Assembly: GCA_947503895.1 (NCBI GenBank)
Contig: CANNFT010000003.1
Location: 372,001 to 436,000, forward strand
Direction: 5' to 3'
Source: an uncultured Saccharospirillaceae bacterium
GTDB taxonomy: Bacteria; Pseudomonadota; Gammaproteobacteria; Pseudomonadales; Oceanobacteraceae
Length of the DNA stretch: 64,000 bases
Below, piece by piece: positions 18,764-27,292 of the stretch. The position numbers were made by a program, and so were the translations under genes. The notes under the pieces are model-generated. The model did no database searches, was not told where the DNA came from, and saw nothing but the letters and a program-made list of their open reading frames with translations. The first letter of the stretch is position 1; each line of letters opens with the position of its first letter.

Positions 18764-19321
18764 ATGATGTCAGAGGCTGTTGGACGTGCTCGGTCGAGCC
18801 AGAAAGCAGATTTGTTTGTATCAAAGTGGATAGAGTTTTCTCCCCGAATACGGAGGTGCTGTTTTAAGTGGCTTAATGGGGATTTAGATCGTGTAGAAGA
18901 AACAATGGCATTGTTAGCTGAAAAGTCATTTAAGAAATTCATGCTGCAAGACTATGCAATTAAAAGCTACTTTTCGTGGTTATACAAAATTGCCTATAAC
19001 ATAAGCATTGATATTCATCGAGCCACTAAAAAAGATCGTGATATTGTTCAGTCTGTATCAGATCTCCCAGACACGTTCTATTTTTCTACCAATCAAAGTG
19101 GAGAATTAGAAGATGACATTGAGCGTGAAGAGCTAGCGCAAATAGTCACCGCAATAGTTGAATCGCTTCCGGTAGAAAGCAGAAATTTAATATTACTTAG
19201 GTGTGTTCATGGAATGGAATACAGTGAGCTTTCGCTTATGCTGGGCATAACCGAAGAAAACGTTAGAAAAAAAATTCACTTGATTAGACGCTCTATTTTA
19301 ATCGAGATGGAAAACTATTAA
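18764..19321 (+). CDS. ECF-like sigma-70 family RNA polymerase sigma factor
   Basis: A 185-residue sigma factor with only region 2 and region 4, the ECF layout. Region 2 contains the helix KSYFSWLYKIAYNISIDIHR. Region 4 reads LPVESRNLILLRCVHGMEYSELS followed by a helix-turn-helix (MLGITEENVRKKIHLIRRS). No anti-sigma gene is adjacent, which is unusual for ECF factors. The ATG at 18764 has GGAG 7 bases upstream. Muramidase copy 2 begins 19 bases after the stop and two DUF2589 genes follow with short gaps, so the sigma factor heads that operon and probably controls it and perhaps muramidase copy 1. Confidence 0.85.
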   Translation: MMSEAVGRARSSQKADLFVSKWIEFSPRIRRCCFKWLNGDLDRVEETMALLAEKSFKKFMLQDYAIKSYFSWLYKIAYNISIDIHRATKKDRDIVQSVSDLPDTFYFSTNQSGELEDDIEREELAQIVTAIVESLPVESRNLILLRCVHGMEYSELSLMLGITEENVRKKIHLIRRSILIEMENY

Positions 19322-19340
19322 CAATAATGGAAGGTTTAAA

Positions 19341-19916
19341 ATGGAAAAAGATAAACATCGAATTGATTTTGACTTCATTTCGCAACTAGAGGGCAGTACT
19401 CATGTTGGGTATGTTCCAAACCCAGATACTAGTCAATCGGGGGTTACTATCGCTTCTGGGTTTGATATTGGTCAGTGCTCAGTTAAGGAGATTGAAATGT
19501 CATTCCCAACGGCGCTCAGTCAAAAGTTAACGCCCTATGCGGAATTAAAAAAGCAAGAAGCTGTTGCAAAACTTAAAAGTATACCGCTTAAGCTATCCGA
19601 CCGCGAAGTGGATTGCATAAACCAGTTTTCACATGGTCGTGCGGTTGATCGCATAATAGATGAATGGGCAAAAAGTGAAGCTAATAAAGCATTTGTTGAA
19701 TTACCGCAGGCCTGTCAAACCGTTATAGCATCAGTAGCGTTTCAGTACGGTAATTTAAGCCGCAGAACACCTAATTTTTGGCGACAAGTAACGCATGAAA
19801 AATGGGAAGACGCTGTGGCTAATCTACGAGATTTTGGTGATTTGTATTCAAGTCGTAGAAATTCGGAAGCCAATCTACTATCGAATTGGTTGAAAGAAAG
19901 TAATAAACAATCATAA
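19341..19916 (+). CDS. pesticin C-terminal-like muramidase, copy 2
   Basis: A 191-residue paralogue of the protein at 17552, collinear along its whole length. The same candidate catalytic residues are kept: Glu17 in LEG, Thr36 and Asp42 in SGVTIASGFD. The C-terminal part matches too (QTVIASVAFQYGNLSRRTPNFWRQVT). Differences cluster in the middle (residues 50-120), as expected for two long-separated copies rather than a recent duplication. No signal peptide or membrane helix. GGAAGG precedes the ATG. It is inside the sigma-factor operon (19-base and 15-base gaps on its two sides). Confidence 0.85.
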   Translation: MEKDKHRIDFDFISQLEGSTHVGYVPNPDTSQSGVTIASGFDIGQCSVKEIEMSFPTALSQKLTPYAELKKQEAVAKLKSIPLKLSDREVDCINQFSHGRAVDRIIDEWAKSEANKAFVELPQACQTVIASVAFQYGNLSRRTPNFWRQVTHEKWEDAVANLRDFGDLYSSRRNSEANLLSNWLKESNKQS

Positions 19917-19931
19917 AAAAAGGGCTAACTC

Positions 19932-20447
19932 ATGGCTGCTACAGGTCTGACACTGCAAAATTTAGTTGAAGCAATAATGAACTCCATCGCTGATGCTCAA
20001 GATCAAATTGAACGTCAGACATTGGACAATATTAATGAATGGTTTGATGAAGGTGGCAGGCCAAAGAGTGTTGTATTCAAACTACCGTCATTGCACCCAG
20101 ATGATATAGAAAAAAGTAAATCTGGTGAGTTGGTGGAGCGCGATGTTGAAGTGCCTATCTTAACACTGATGCAAAAAAACCCGATAAAGATTAAAAAGTT
20201 AACTACTAAGTTTGATATTGCATTGGGCAGCGTTGAAGTTAAAGAAGAAAGTATTGGAAGTAAAAAGAGCCTCATAGGAACCGATACAGCTAAGAAAATT
20301 CGAAAGATTCTTTCAACCGATCTCTTTGCTGGGAGCAAAAAGGACGGAAGTGCTCCTCGCCAGGCAAGCATGGAGATTGAGTTTGAAAGTAGCGAGCCGA
20401 CAGAGGCCTTTTTGAAACTTCAAAATGAACTCTTGAAGCTTTTTTGA
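19932..20447 (+). CDS. DUF2589 family protein A
   Basis: A 171-residue soluble protein that resembles DUF2589: TGLTLQNLVEAIMNSIADAQDQIERQTLDNI at the start, a beta-rich middle (VEVPILTLMQKNPIKIKKLTTKFDIAL), and a serine/lysine-rich linker before a final strand and helix. There is no signal peptide or membrane segment. The function of the family is not established. It sits 15 bases after muramidase copy 2 and 26 bases before the second DUF2589 gene. The pair could make a hetero-oligomer, as the two share the same order of N-terminal helix then beta domain; this is inference. Confidence 0.72.
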   Translation: MAATGLTLQNLVEAIMNSIADAQDQIERQTLDNINEWFDEGGRPKSVVFKLPSLHPDDIEKSKSGELVERDVEVPILTLMQKNPIKIKKLTTKFDIALGSVEVKEESIGSKKSLIGTDTAKKIRKILSTDLFAGSKKDGSAPRQASMEIEFESSEPTEAFLKLQNELLKLF

Positions 20448-20473
20448 TAGCCCACTATTAAAGAGGAACTATA

Positions 20474-21121
20474 ATGGGTGAACTCGTAAAAATGTCTGAT
20501 CAATTTGGTGGTTTGCCAATGGATCAGTTAATCGGTGGTCCGCTTTCTGCGGCCTGTGATGCTCAAGTCTCATTAGCTAAGGCGACGTCTGACTTTATCG
20601 AAACGGTTGGGTTTGTTCCCGACCCGGATCGTGAAGGTATTAAGAAGGTGCGGTACGTCGACTTTACTTATGATAAATACGAAGATGAAAACCAGCCGGA
20701 CGGGTCCGTTAAACGATTGAAGCGAGAATACAATATCAGTATTCCTTTTATCGCTATCGTGTCTGTCCCAACGCTGCAAGTCACTGAAGTTGATGTAAAT
20801 TTCATGATGGAGGTGAAGTCTTCATTTAGTGAGCAAACCAAAGAATCTCGTCAGGCCTCTTTTGAGGCTGAAGTATCAGCGAAAGTAGGCCCTTGGAGCA
20901 TTAAAGTTAAAGCTCAAGGTTCTGTTGCATCTAGCAAAGATACTCAGCGTTCATCAGACAATTCTGCCAAATATGAAGTTGCAGTTAAAGCGAGACAGAC
21001 TGGTACGCCTGAAGGTTTATCTAAAGTACTCGATATGCTACATCAAGCGATTGCCCCTGTACCCACTGATGCGCCTCCGAAAGAGGAGCCTAGCGTCCAA
21101 CCCGTCGCGAGAACCGCGTAA
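20474..21121 (+). CDS. DUF2589 family protein B
   Basis: A 215-residue soluble protein with the strong DUF2589 signature: FGGLPMDQLIGGPLSAACDAQ followed by SLAKATSDFIETVGF, then beta strands (ISIPFIAIVSVPTLQVTEVDVNFMMEVKS). A charged, lysine/serine-rich segment, VSAKVGPWSIKVKAQGSV, comes next, and the tail is proline-rich (residues ~193-210). No export signal is visible. GAGG lies 9 bases before the ATG. A perfect hairpin follows directly after the stop. Strand-rich, repeated 'VEV/VTV' patterns suggest a self-assembling or coat-like protein, but the role is unknown. Confidence 0.8.
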   Translation: MGELVKMSDQFGGLPMDQLIGGPLSAACDAQVSLAKATSDFIETVGFVPDPDREGIKKVRYVDFTYDKYEDENQPDGSVKRLKREYNISIPFIAIVSVPTLQVTEVDVNFMMEVKSSFSEQTKESRQASFEAEVSAKVGPWSIKVKAQGSVASSKDTQRSSDNSAKYEVAVKARQTGTPEGLSKVLDMLHQAIAPVPTDAPPKEEPSVQPVARTA

Positions 21122-21128
21122 CCTTAGT

Positions 21129-21162
21129 GCCGTGACCTATAGGTCACGGCCATCTTCTTTTT
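21129..21162 (+). terminator. perfect dyad after DUF2589 B, terminator or attenuator
   Basis: GCCGTGACC pairs with GGTCACGGC around a 4-base loop (TATA), followed by CATCTTCTTTTT. The T-rich tail makes it a plausible intrinsic terminator. Because the next gene begins only 13 bases later with its own GAGG site, partial read-through would give reduced expression of the last gene. Confidence 0.75.
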
Positions 21163-21174
21163 CACGAGGCTATC

Positions 21175-21537
21175 ATGTTTAATTCAGAACCTAACCATAT
21201 CAATACATTTGATATAACCGACGTCGGCCATATTGAACGGATCGTGATCGGCACAACCATGCCGGATCAGATTCCTTCTGAATCTGAAAGCCAAGAAAAA
21301 ATGAAATTGATTAACCGTTGTCTAACGGATTACCCTAAAGGTCGAATTATTGGTGTTGAACGAAGTTTTTCCGGAGTAAGAATCGGCGAGCATCAAGTGA
21401 TACTTGAATGTGTTGTGTATCACATCGGTTTTAGAAGACAACCTGCTTGGTTGGAGGATATGCAAAAAAGCAAACCCGCTTACAGTGTTGATGAAAATAA
21501 AGTAAATGAGATTATTGGGCATCACACAAATAATTAG
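21175..21537 (+). CDS. hypothetical protein, last gene of the sigma/muramidase/DUF2589 block
   Basis: A 120-residue protein that I do not recognise. It has no signal peptide, membrane helix or cysteine motif. The middle reads GRIIGVERSFSGVRIGEHQVILECVVYHIGF, a likely beta-sheet with conserved-looking glycine and arginine positions. The C-terminus is polar. A GAGG sits 8 bases before the ATG. Its position 53 bases after DUF2589 B suggests membership in the same system, with expression lowered by the intervening hairpin. Candidates include an accessory or immunity protein, without direct evidence. Confidence 0.65.
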   Translation: MFNSEPNHINTFDITDVGHIERIVIGTTMPDQIPSESESQEKMKLINRCLTDYPKGRIIGVERSFSGVRIGEHQVILECVVYHIGFRRQPAWLEDMQKSKPAYSVDENKVNEIIGHHTNN

Positions 21538-21859
21538 ACATGGCTTTTCTTTAAGTTACCGCTGTAAATTTTCGTATCCATTGAAATGGTGATATCTGTA
21601 TTGATGCATCATCAGGATAAGTTTTATAGCGATATGTTACCAAAGATATTTATCCTCCCATTTAGCATGGTTTCAGCGTGAAAGGGTGATCAGATGTATT
21701 TATCTGCGATCATGTAGATGCGTTTTTGCATCGGAATGAGCTAGATCGGTGTGAGATATTGGTAGGGTTTAGAGAAATGACATCAGTAAAGTAGTGAGGT
21801 GCTTTTCAATTAAATAAGGTAAAGTTAGGATGACTAAACCAAATGAGTAGCGTGGCTCG
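21538..21859. other. 322-base gene-free stretch
   Basis: Nothing definite was recognised between the 120-residue protein gene and the pseudouridine synthase gene. It presumably holds the promoter of the latter. No strong hairpin or repeat was found. Confidence 0.4.
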
Positions 21860-22552
21860 ATGACTGACATTCGTATCATTTATTCTCAACCAGACTGGTT
21901 GTTAGCCTATAAACCAGAAGGGGTGAGTTTTCATACAGAAGGAGAAGTACTAGGGTTTGTTGAATGTCTTCGTGCACAATTAAACACGCGAGAAATATGG
22001 CCCATCCACCGGTTAGACAAGCCTACATCCGGCATTATTTTATTTGCGAAAACCGCTGAAGCAGCGAGTGTGCTCTCGCAAATGTTTGCGAATCGCCAAG
22101 TTGAAAAATATTACTTAGCCATATCCAGTTCAAAACCATCCAAGAAGCAAGGTTGGGTTATTGGCGACATGGAAAAGAGTCGCAGAGGTGCATTTAAATT
22201 ATGTCCATCAAAGAATAACCCCGCTATTACCCAGTTTTTCTCGGTATCTGCCGGTGAAGGGGAGCGGTTGTGTTTGCTACGGCCGCTTACGGGCAAGACA
22301 CATCAATTACGAGTCGCGTTAAAGTCACTTTCAGCCCCTATTTTAGGTGACGCAATGTACGGTGGTTCCAGCTCCGATCGAATGTATTTGCATGCTTACG
22401 CTATGCGTTTCACCTATCAGGGTGATGCCTTTGAATTTGCTGAAGCCCCCGAAAATAGTGGCGCGTATAGTCGCCCGGTTGTGATTAATCAGATACAAGA
22501 GTGGGCAAGGCCGTGGCAGCTTAAATGGCCCGATAGTGCCAAATATCGCTAA
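21860..22552 (+). CDS. RluA-family RNA pseudouridine synthase
   Basis: A 230-residue pseudouridine synthase of the RluA/RsuA superfamily. It has the catalytic motif HRLDKPTSGIILFAK with the nucleophile Asp, a KPEGVSFHTE substrate-pocket motif near residue 20 and the C-terminal LLRPLTGKTHQLRV motif. No S4 domain is present, so it is the short type that acts on a tRNA or rRNA position not predictable here. It stands alone. Confidence 0.9.
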   Translation: MTDIRIIYSQPDWLLAYKPEGVSFHTEGEVLGFVECLRAQLNTREIWPIHRLDKPTSGIILFAKTAEAASVLSQMFANRQVEKYYLAISSSKPSKKQGWVIGDMEKSRRGAFKLCPSKNNPAITQFFSVSAGEGERLCLLRPLTGKTHQLRVALKSLSAPILGDAMYGGSSSDRMYLHAYAMRFTYQGDAFEFAEAPENSGAYSRPVVINQIQEWARPWQLKWPDSAKYR

Positions 22553-22645
22553 AATGGCCTATTAAATGACAAGATGTCCTTTTGAGCCAATCTACTATCC
22601 GCTCAAATCTGGATGATGGGGAAATTTGCTCTAAGGGACAGTTTA

Positions 22646-23701
22646 ATGGCTGATTTTAAAGACGCGGGTGTCATGCTCAAACTCGCGATCATGGCACTGG
22701 AAAAGCAAGGAATTGATACGGAACAAGTTTATAAAAGTATCAATATCCAAAAACCGCAGTGGCAAGATCCTACTTGGCGAACGCCGCATAATGGCCAAAC
22801 AAAATTTTGGGAAACCGTTGAGACACTGAGTGGGGATCCATTCATTGGATTACACTTGGGTGAGCATATGCCGGTTTTTCGCGGGCAGGTGGTGGAATAT
22901 TTATTCCTCAGTAGTCCGACTTTTGGTGAAGGCTTGCGTCGTGCATTGGGTTATCAGCGATTACTAACAGACGCCATGTCGTTTGTGGTCAACGAAGATG
23001 ACCATACTGTGACTTTACAGATTAAAATGAACGGTTCGGAAAATGGCGGAATACGCCAGCTGAATGATTGTTTGTTGCTAAATATTTTGAAGTTTTTTAA
23101 ATGGGCAACGGACGGAAAGTTTCACCCGGTAAACATTAAGTTTGCGCATCCTCGCCCTGAATCCGTCACTGAATACCTACGATTCTTCGCCTGCCCAATG
23201 AGCTTTGATAATGTCATCAATACAATAGAATTTGAAAAAGAGCTTTTAGACACGCCTTCCCTTCACGCTGAGCCAGATTTACTGAAACTGCACGAACAAT
23301 GCGCTCATGATCAAATGCAACGTATTGAGAGACAAGATCTGGTCAGTCAAGTTAGGCAGTTGATTGGCGAGATGCTTGATGATGGGAATGCAAATATTGA
23401 ACGTATCGCACAACGTATTGGTATGTCGAGTCGTCATCTTAGACGATTACTTGATGAACAAGGTACAAGCTTTAATCAATTGTTAGCGGGTTATCGTTTT
23501 CAATTGGCAAAACGTTTATTGGCAGACACGAAAGAAACAATCGAGGAAATTGTGTTTCTGACGGGCTTTTCAGAGCCGAGTACATTTTATCGAGCATTTA
23601 AGCGCTGGTCCGGTCAAACACCGCTGGCATACCGTAACGATGCCAAAGCAAAACTTAAAGATATAGCTGACGCTCAATCAAGCCATGTGGAGCCAGCGTA
23701 A
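22646..23701 (+). CDS. AraC family transcriptional regulator (OruR/ArgR-like)
   Basis: A 351-residue regulator with an N-terminal ligand-sensing domain of the arabinose-binding-like type found in OruR and GliR relatives (MLKLAIMALEKQGIDTEQVYKSINI, DPFIGLHLGEHMP). The C-terminal AraC double helix-turn-helix follows (NIERIAQRIGMSSRHLRRLLDEQG and ETIEEIVFLTGFSEPSTFYRAFKRW). ATG 22646 has AAGGGA about 8 bases upstream; in-frame ATGs at 22613 and 22616 have no clear ribosome site. The target is unknown; such proteins often control fatty-acid or amino-acid catabolic genes. Confidence 0.87.
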   Translation: MADFKDAGVMLKLAIMALEKQGIDTEQVYKSINIQKPQWQDPTWRTPHNGQTKFWETVETLSGDPFIGLHLGEHMPVFRGQVVEYLFLSSPTFGEGLRRALGYQRLLTDAMSFVVNEDDHTVTLQIKMNGSENGGIRQLNDCLLLNILKFFKWATDGKFHPVNIKFAHPRPESVTEYLRFFACPMSFDNVINTIEFEKELLDTPSLHAEPDLLKLHEQCAHDQMQRIERQDLVSQVRQLIGEMLDDGNANIERIAQRIGMSSRHLRRLLDEQGTSFNQLLAGYRFQLAKRLLADTKETIEEIVFLTGFSEPSTFYRAFKRWSGQTPLAYRNDAKAKLKDIADAQSSHVEPA

Positions 23702-24017
23702 CGGCATTACAAAAGTAACTGTAGAGCGTTAAGCGTTATTCTCAAAAAAATAATGATATGAATAACGATGCTCGAATTCGCTGCTGATACTCTGTGTATG
23801 TAATAAAAATAAGAATTACACACTCAACTAATTCAGTAATTCGCAGTGTTCGGTGACAATTTGAAAAGCGTCGCCAATCAATTGCTCTAACCAACGGGTT
23901 ACACTGTAAGGATTTAAACTAGCCTACCTAATCGCGTAACACTTCTTGTGATCATTTCTGACGCTTGGGTTATCAAAACTGCAAATTTAGCGTGACGCGG
24001 ATCTATGAATTTCCGGC
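23702..24017. other. 316-base gene-free stretch between convergent regulator genes
   Basis: No coding frame, clear terminator stem or repeat was recognised between the AraC gene and the XRE-cupin gene. Confidence 0.4.
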
Positions 24018-24638
24018 TTATTTGTGTCGATTTGGATAATGTATGACCAAATGAAAAACAGCGGGTTGATGATGAAGGTTACGGTAGCCGTGCACTTGAT
24101 CGGCGTTGAACTTTACCGATTCACCGGGTGTTAATTTTTTCCAATCACCGTTTAACAGTACTTCCATATTGCCGTGTATTAACAAAACATGTTCTGTTAC
24201 ACCTGCTTCGTGTGGCTCCGATTCTCTTTGGTAGTGGGGGAGCAGTGTCAATTCATAAATTTCAAACCCTAATGCTTCGTCAAACGGAAACAATAGGGCA
24301 ACCAACATGTCGTCTTGAGCCGGTTGATATCGGATTTCATCTGCTGAACGAAAGATCGGTAAGTTTCCGGTTGTTTGGTTGGCCAAATCTTCTTTGTTGT
24401 GATGTTGTTGGTGATCAGGCGCCAAGAGTGACGACAACGAAATTTTCATCCCCGTCGTAATCTTCCAAAGAATAGCAATGGTTGGACTGGATTCACCTCG
24501 CTCAATCTGTCCGAGCATGGCTTTACTCACACCAGTGGCAGCGGCCGTTTTATCCAAGCTCCAGCCCTGCTTATTTCGAATACTTTTGAGTGTGGCGCCT
24601 AAAAACTCATTTGGGTTTGTTGCTTGTGTAATTGTCAT
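24018..24638 (-). CDS. XRE family regulator with C-terminal cupin domain
   Basis: A 206-residue regulator. Residues ~10-70 are an XRE helix-turn-helix (GATLKSIRNKQGWSLDKTAAATGVSKAMLGQIERGESSPT). Residues ~125-200 are a small cupin (HEAGVTEHVLLIHGNMEVLLNGDWKKLTPGESVKFNADQVHGYRN) that binds a ligand or metal. It is divergent from the BenE-like transporter gene, with an inverted repeat between them, so it very likely controls that transporter. This regulator plus benzoate-transporter pairing is common in proteobacteria. Confidence 0.9.
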   Translation of the reverse strand: MTITQATNPNEFLGATLKSIRNKQGWSLDKTAAATGVSKAMLGQIERGESSPTIAILWKITTGMKISLSSLLAPDHQQHHNKEDLANQTTGNLPIFRSADEIRYQPAQDDMLVALLFPFDEALGFEIYELTLLPHYQRESEPHEAGVTEHVLLIHGNMEVLLNGDWKKLTPGESVKFNADQVHGYRNLHHQPAVFHLVIHYPNRHK

Positions 24639-24723
24639 TTAATCAGGGTCACTTAGCTCGGGTGCATCGCAGACCTCAATTTTACCACGACCTGATCATT
24701 ACTGAAGTCTCAAAAAATCCAGC

Positions 24724-24775
24724 TTGTGCGTTATTGTGCACGGTGCTAGAGTTGCCTGTACGTTATCACGCACAA
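24724..24775. promoter_or_regulatory. inverted repeat in the XRE-cupin/BenE divergent region
   Basis: The left arm starts TTGTGCGT (24724) and the right arm ends ACGCACAA (24775). Over 18 bases the arms match at about 13 positions, separated by 16 bases. GTGCACGG and GTACGT form further half-sites. It is a good candidate for the operator of the divergent XRE regulator. Confidence 0.6.
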
Positions 24776-24876
24776 ATTATTCGTTAGCCTCCAATGCAAG
24801 TATGATTTCTAGGTATTAGCTTGCGGAGTCTGACGTTTTGTCGCCATCCAGATTGTTATCATCAAGGATTTGAAGT

Positions 24877-26142
24877 GTGAAAGAGCAGCTTTCATTAGGG
24901 TTAACAGGCATAACGGCTGTTCTGGTGGGTTATGCCAGTGCCGCAATCATTGTATTTCAAGCGGCGCAAGCCTCAGGCGCTGATGCCTCACAAGTGGTTT
25001 CTTGGTTGTGGGCACTGGGGATCGGCATGGGGGCAGCGACCATCGGGTTATCGTTATATTATCGGTCTCCGATTTTGATCGCATGGTCCACACCCGGCGC
25101 AGCCTTGCTGGTCACGAGCCTTGGCAGCGTCAGTTTAAATGAGGCGATCGCCGGTTTTATCTTTAGCTCTGCGCTGATCACTGTTTTTGGATTATCGGGT
25201 TGGATTGACCGCTTGGCCAAATGGATTCCCTCGTCTCTGGCTGCTGCCATGCTGGCAGGTGTTCTATTGAAGTTTGTCTTGGGTCTTTTCGGAGCCATGG
25301 AAGCGGCCCCGATTGTGGTGATTGTCATGCTCATTTTCTATGTTCTTGGGCGGACTTATTGGCCCAGTTTTAACGTTCCTTTGGTGTTTTTGGTTGGCAT
25401 TGCGCTTTTTGTCGCAATGCCGGTGATCTCATGGGTGGGCATAGACTTGTCACTCGGAGTGCATGCAACAATGGACTCGACAGCGAGTTCGATGTTGTCC
25501 GTTAATCCTGACAGCGTACACTCAAACTCGCTGGGGGATTGGCTGGCATACCCAGTCTGGATGAGCCCTGAGTGGTCAATGCAAGCGCTCATGAGCGTCG
25601 GCATCCCTCTATTTATCGTGACCATGTGTTCTCAGAATTTACCCGGTATGGCCGTTTTAAGGGCAAATGGGTTCAATATGAATCCATCACTCATGATCAC
25701 AACGACTGGTGTGACCGGATTACTATTCGCTCCATTTGGCGGTTTTGCGTTTAACTTAGCCGCCATAACAGCGGCGATGTGCATGGGACCAGAGGTACAC
25801 TCAAATAGAGGCAAATGGTATATGGCGACGGTGTGGGCCGGTGCTGGGTATATTATGTTGGGTATATTTGCCACGTCTGTTACGTCTGTTTTGACCTTAC
25901 TGCCAGTGGCTTTAGTGGCAGCCATTGCTGGCATTGCGCTACTCAATACCTTTGGTAGTAGTCTGTCAGAGGCCATAGAAAGCCGCGAATTGAGTAGCTT
26001 AATCACGTTTCTAGTGACCGCTTCAGGTATGTCCTTGCTGGGCGTAGGAAGTGCTTTTTGGGGTATCGTGCTTGGCCTAATGATCGTTAAAGTAGAGCCA
26101 TGGCTGAAGTCATCGTCTAAAAAAGCGTCGGAGTGTCAATGA
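24877..26142 (+). CDS. BenE family benzoate/H+ symporter-like transporter
   Basis: A 421-residue inner-membrane protein with about twelve helices that matches the BenE family: LTGITAVLVGYASAAIIVFQAAQASGA at the start, IAWSTPGAALL, PLFIVTMCSQNLPGMAVLRANG and the TGLLFAPFGGFAFNLAAITAA signature. BenE members import benzoate or related carboxylates with protons. Aromatic-degradation genes are absent from the window, so the real substrate is uncertain. The start is GTG 24877 with AAGGA about 8 bases upstream. Likely regulated by the divergent XRE-cupin protein. Confidence 0.9.
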   Translation: MKEQLSLGLTGITAVLVGYASAAIIVFQAAQASGADASQVVSWLWALGIGMGAATIGLSLYYRSPILIAWSTPGAALLVTSLGSVSLNEAIAGFIFSSALITVFGLSGWIDRLAKWIPSSLAAAMLAGVLLKFVLGLFGAMEAAPIVVIVMLIFYVLGRTYWPSFNVPLVFLVGIALFVAMPVISWVGIDLSLGVHATMDSTASSMLSVNPDSVHSNSLGDWLAYPVWMSPEWSMQALMSVGIPLFIVTMCSQNLPGMAVLRANGFNMNPSLMITTTGVTGLLFAPFGGFAFNLAAITAAMCMGPEVHSNRGKWYMATVWAGAGYIMLGIFATSVTSVLTLLPVALVAAIAGIALLNTFGSSLSEAIESRELSSLITFLVTASGMSLLGVGSAFWGIVLGLMIVKVEPWLKSSSKKASECQ

Positions 26143-26244
26143 AAATGCCATAGTTTGGCCATGAGCTAGGATCATGGGTGGATTTTCAGCGCCTGCTTAG
26201 TAAAATGCGTTCAGAATTGTTCATTGTTGGTTAGAGTGTTAAAT

Positions 26245-26964
26245 ATGGGTCGTGCTTTCGAAGTCCGCAAAAATTCAATGGCGAAGACTAACGCCGTCAA
26301 AACTAAGGTTTACTCCAAATATGGTCGTGAAATCTATGTGACGGCAAAAAGCGGAGGCCCTGACCCCGACAACAACCTTGCTCTGCGTCGATTGATTGAT
26401 AAAGCGAAAAAAGATCAGGTGCCAGCGCACGTTATAGACAAGGCGATTGACAAGGCCAAAGGCGGTGGCGGAGAAGATTTTGCGACCGCGCGCTACGAAG
26501 GTTTTGGCCCAGGTGGGTGTATGGTGATCGTTGACTGTCTAACCGATAACAACAACCGTACATTTGGTGATGTTCGCCAGTGCTTCACGAAAACCAAATG
26601 CAAAATCGGTGCTCAGGGTTCAGTCTCACACATGTTTGATCATAATGCTGTATTGGCATTTAAAGGTCAGGATGAAGAATCGGTACTAGAAGCCTTGATG
26701 ATGGCAGATGTTGATGTCACGGATATCGAAGATGAAGGCGACATGATTACGGTCCTCGCGCCTCATACCGAATTCTATAAAGCGAAGACGGCTTTACAAG
26801 ACGCATTCGAAGGCATTGAGTTTGAGATGGATGAGATCACTTTCATTCCGCAAACTTCGACAGAAGTGACCGGAGAAGATGTCGCACTCTTTGAGAAATT
26901 CCTTGATATGCTCAATGATCTTGATGACGTTCAAGAAGTCTATCATAACGCCACTGTAGCCTAA
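26245..26964 (+). CDS. YebC/PmpR family DNA-binding regulatory protein
   Basis: A 239-residue YebC-family protein. It begins [21 protein letters not shown], unlike the MAGHSKW start of canonical YebC, and belongs to the second, YeeN-like branch. Family features include [33 protein letters not shown], and [11 protein letters not shown]. YebC proteins are reported as transcriptional regulators and, more recently, as helpers for translation of difficult motifs. The ATG at 26245 fits the family start; an in-frame TTG at 26224 is not supported. Confidence 0.9.
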   Translation: MGRAFEVRKNSMAKTNAVKTKVYSKYGREIYVTAKSGGPDPDNNLALRRLIDKAKKDQVPAHVIDKAIDKAKGGGGEDFATARYEGFGPGGCMVIVDCLTDNNNRTFGDVRQCFTKTKCKIGAQGSVSHMFDHNAVLAFKGQDEESVLEALMMADVDVTDIEDEGDMITVLAPHTEFYKAKTALQDAFEGIEFEMDEITFIPQTSTEVTGEDVALFEKFLDMLNDLDDVQEVYHNATVA

Positions 26965-27292
26965 TTAGTCGAGCTACCCTGACATGAGGTCGGCAGTGTG
27001 ACGGCTGGCCTTATACTCACTTTTGCTTCGGTACTATCTGCCGGTGTTTTCTTTTCAAATTCCTTCACGCCGACTAAGCCTCCTAAAACTCTTCATAAAT
27101 ATCGCAAAATATACCGAGCTTGTTTAAAGCGTCGATATCCAGCCTTTTTCGCAATTCATCCAAAGCTGCACAATTGTACCTCAAATATCGGCTGAAATGC
27201 TTAATTATGGTCAATACCAGATCTGCTGCCCTCTGACAATCTGGCGCAAGATGTATAAAATAGTGAAAAAATAAGAATAGTTGAGGCAGTTG
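26965..27292. other. 328-base gap before the TetR gene
   Basis: A GTG-started open frame (26998-27195) exists but has no recognisable domain and poor coding character, so it is not called. TTGTAC and TATAAAAT-like boxes near 27170-27260 may hold the tetR promoter. Confidence 0.35.

Noticed and set aside
17002..21859. Prophage or tailocin block around the muramidases
   Set aside because: No capsid, tail, portal, integrase, holin or terminase gene and no attachment-site repeats were found.
26998..27195. 65-codon GTG-started open frame
   Set aside because: No domain, mixed composition, no ribosome site; probably chance in a promoter gap.
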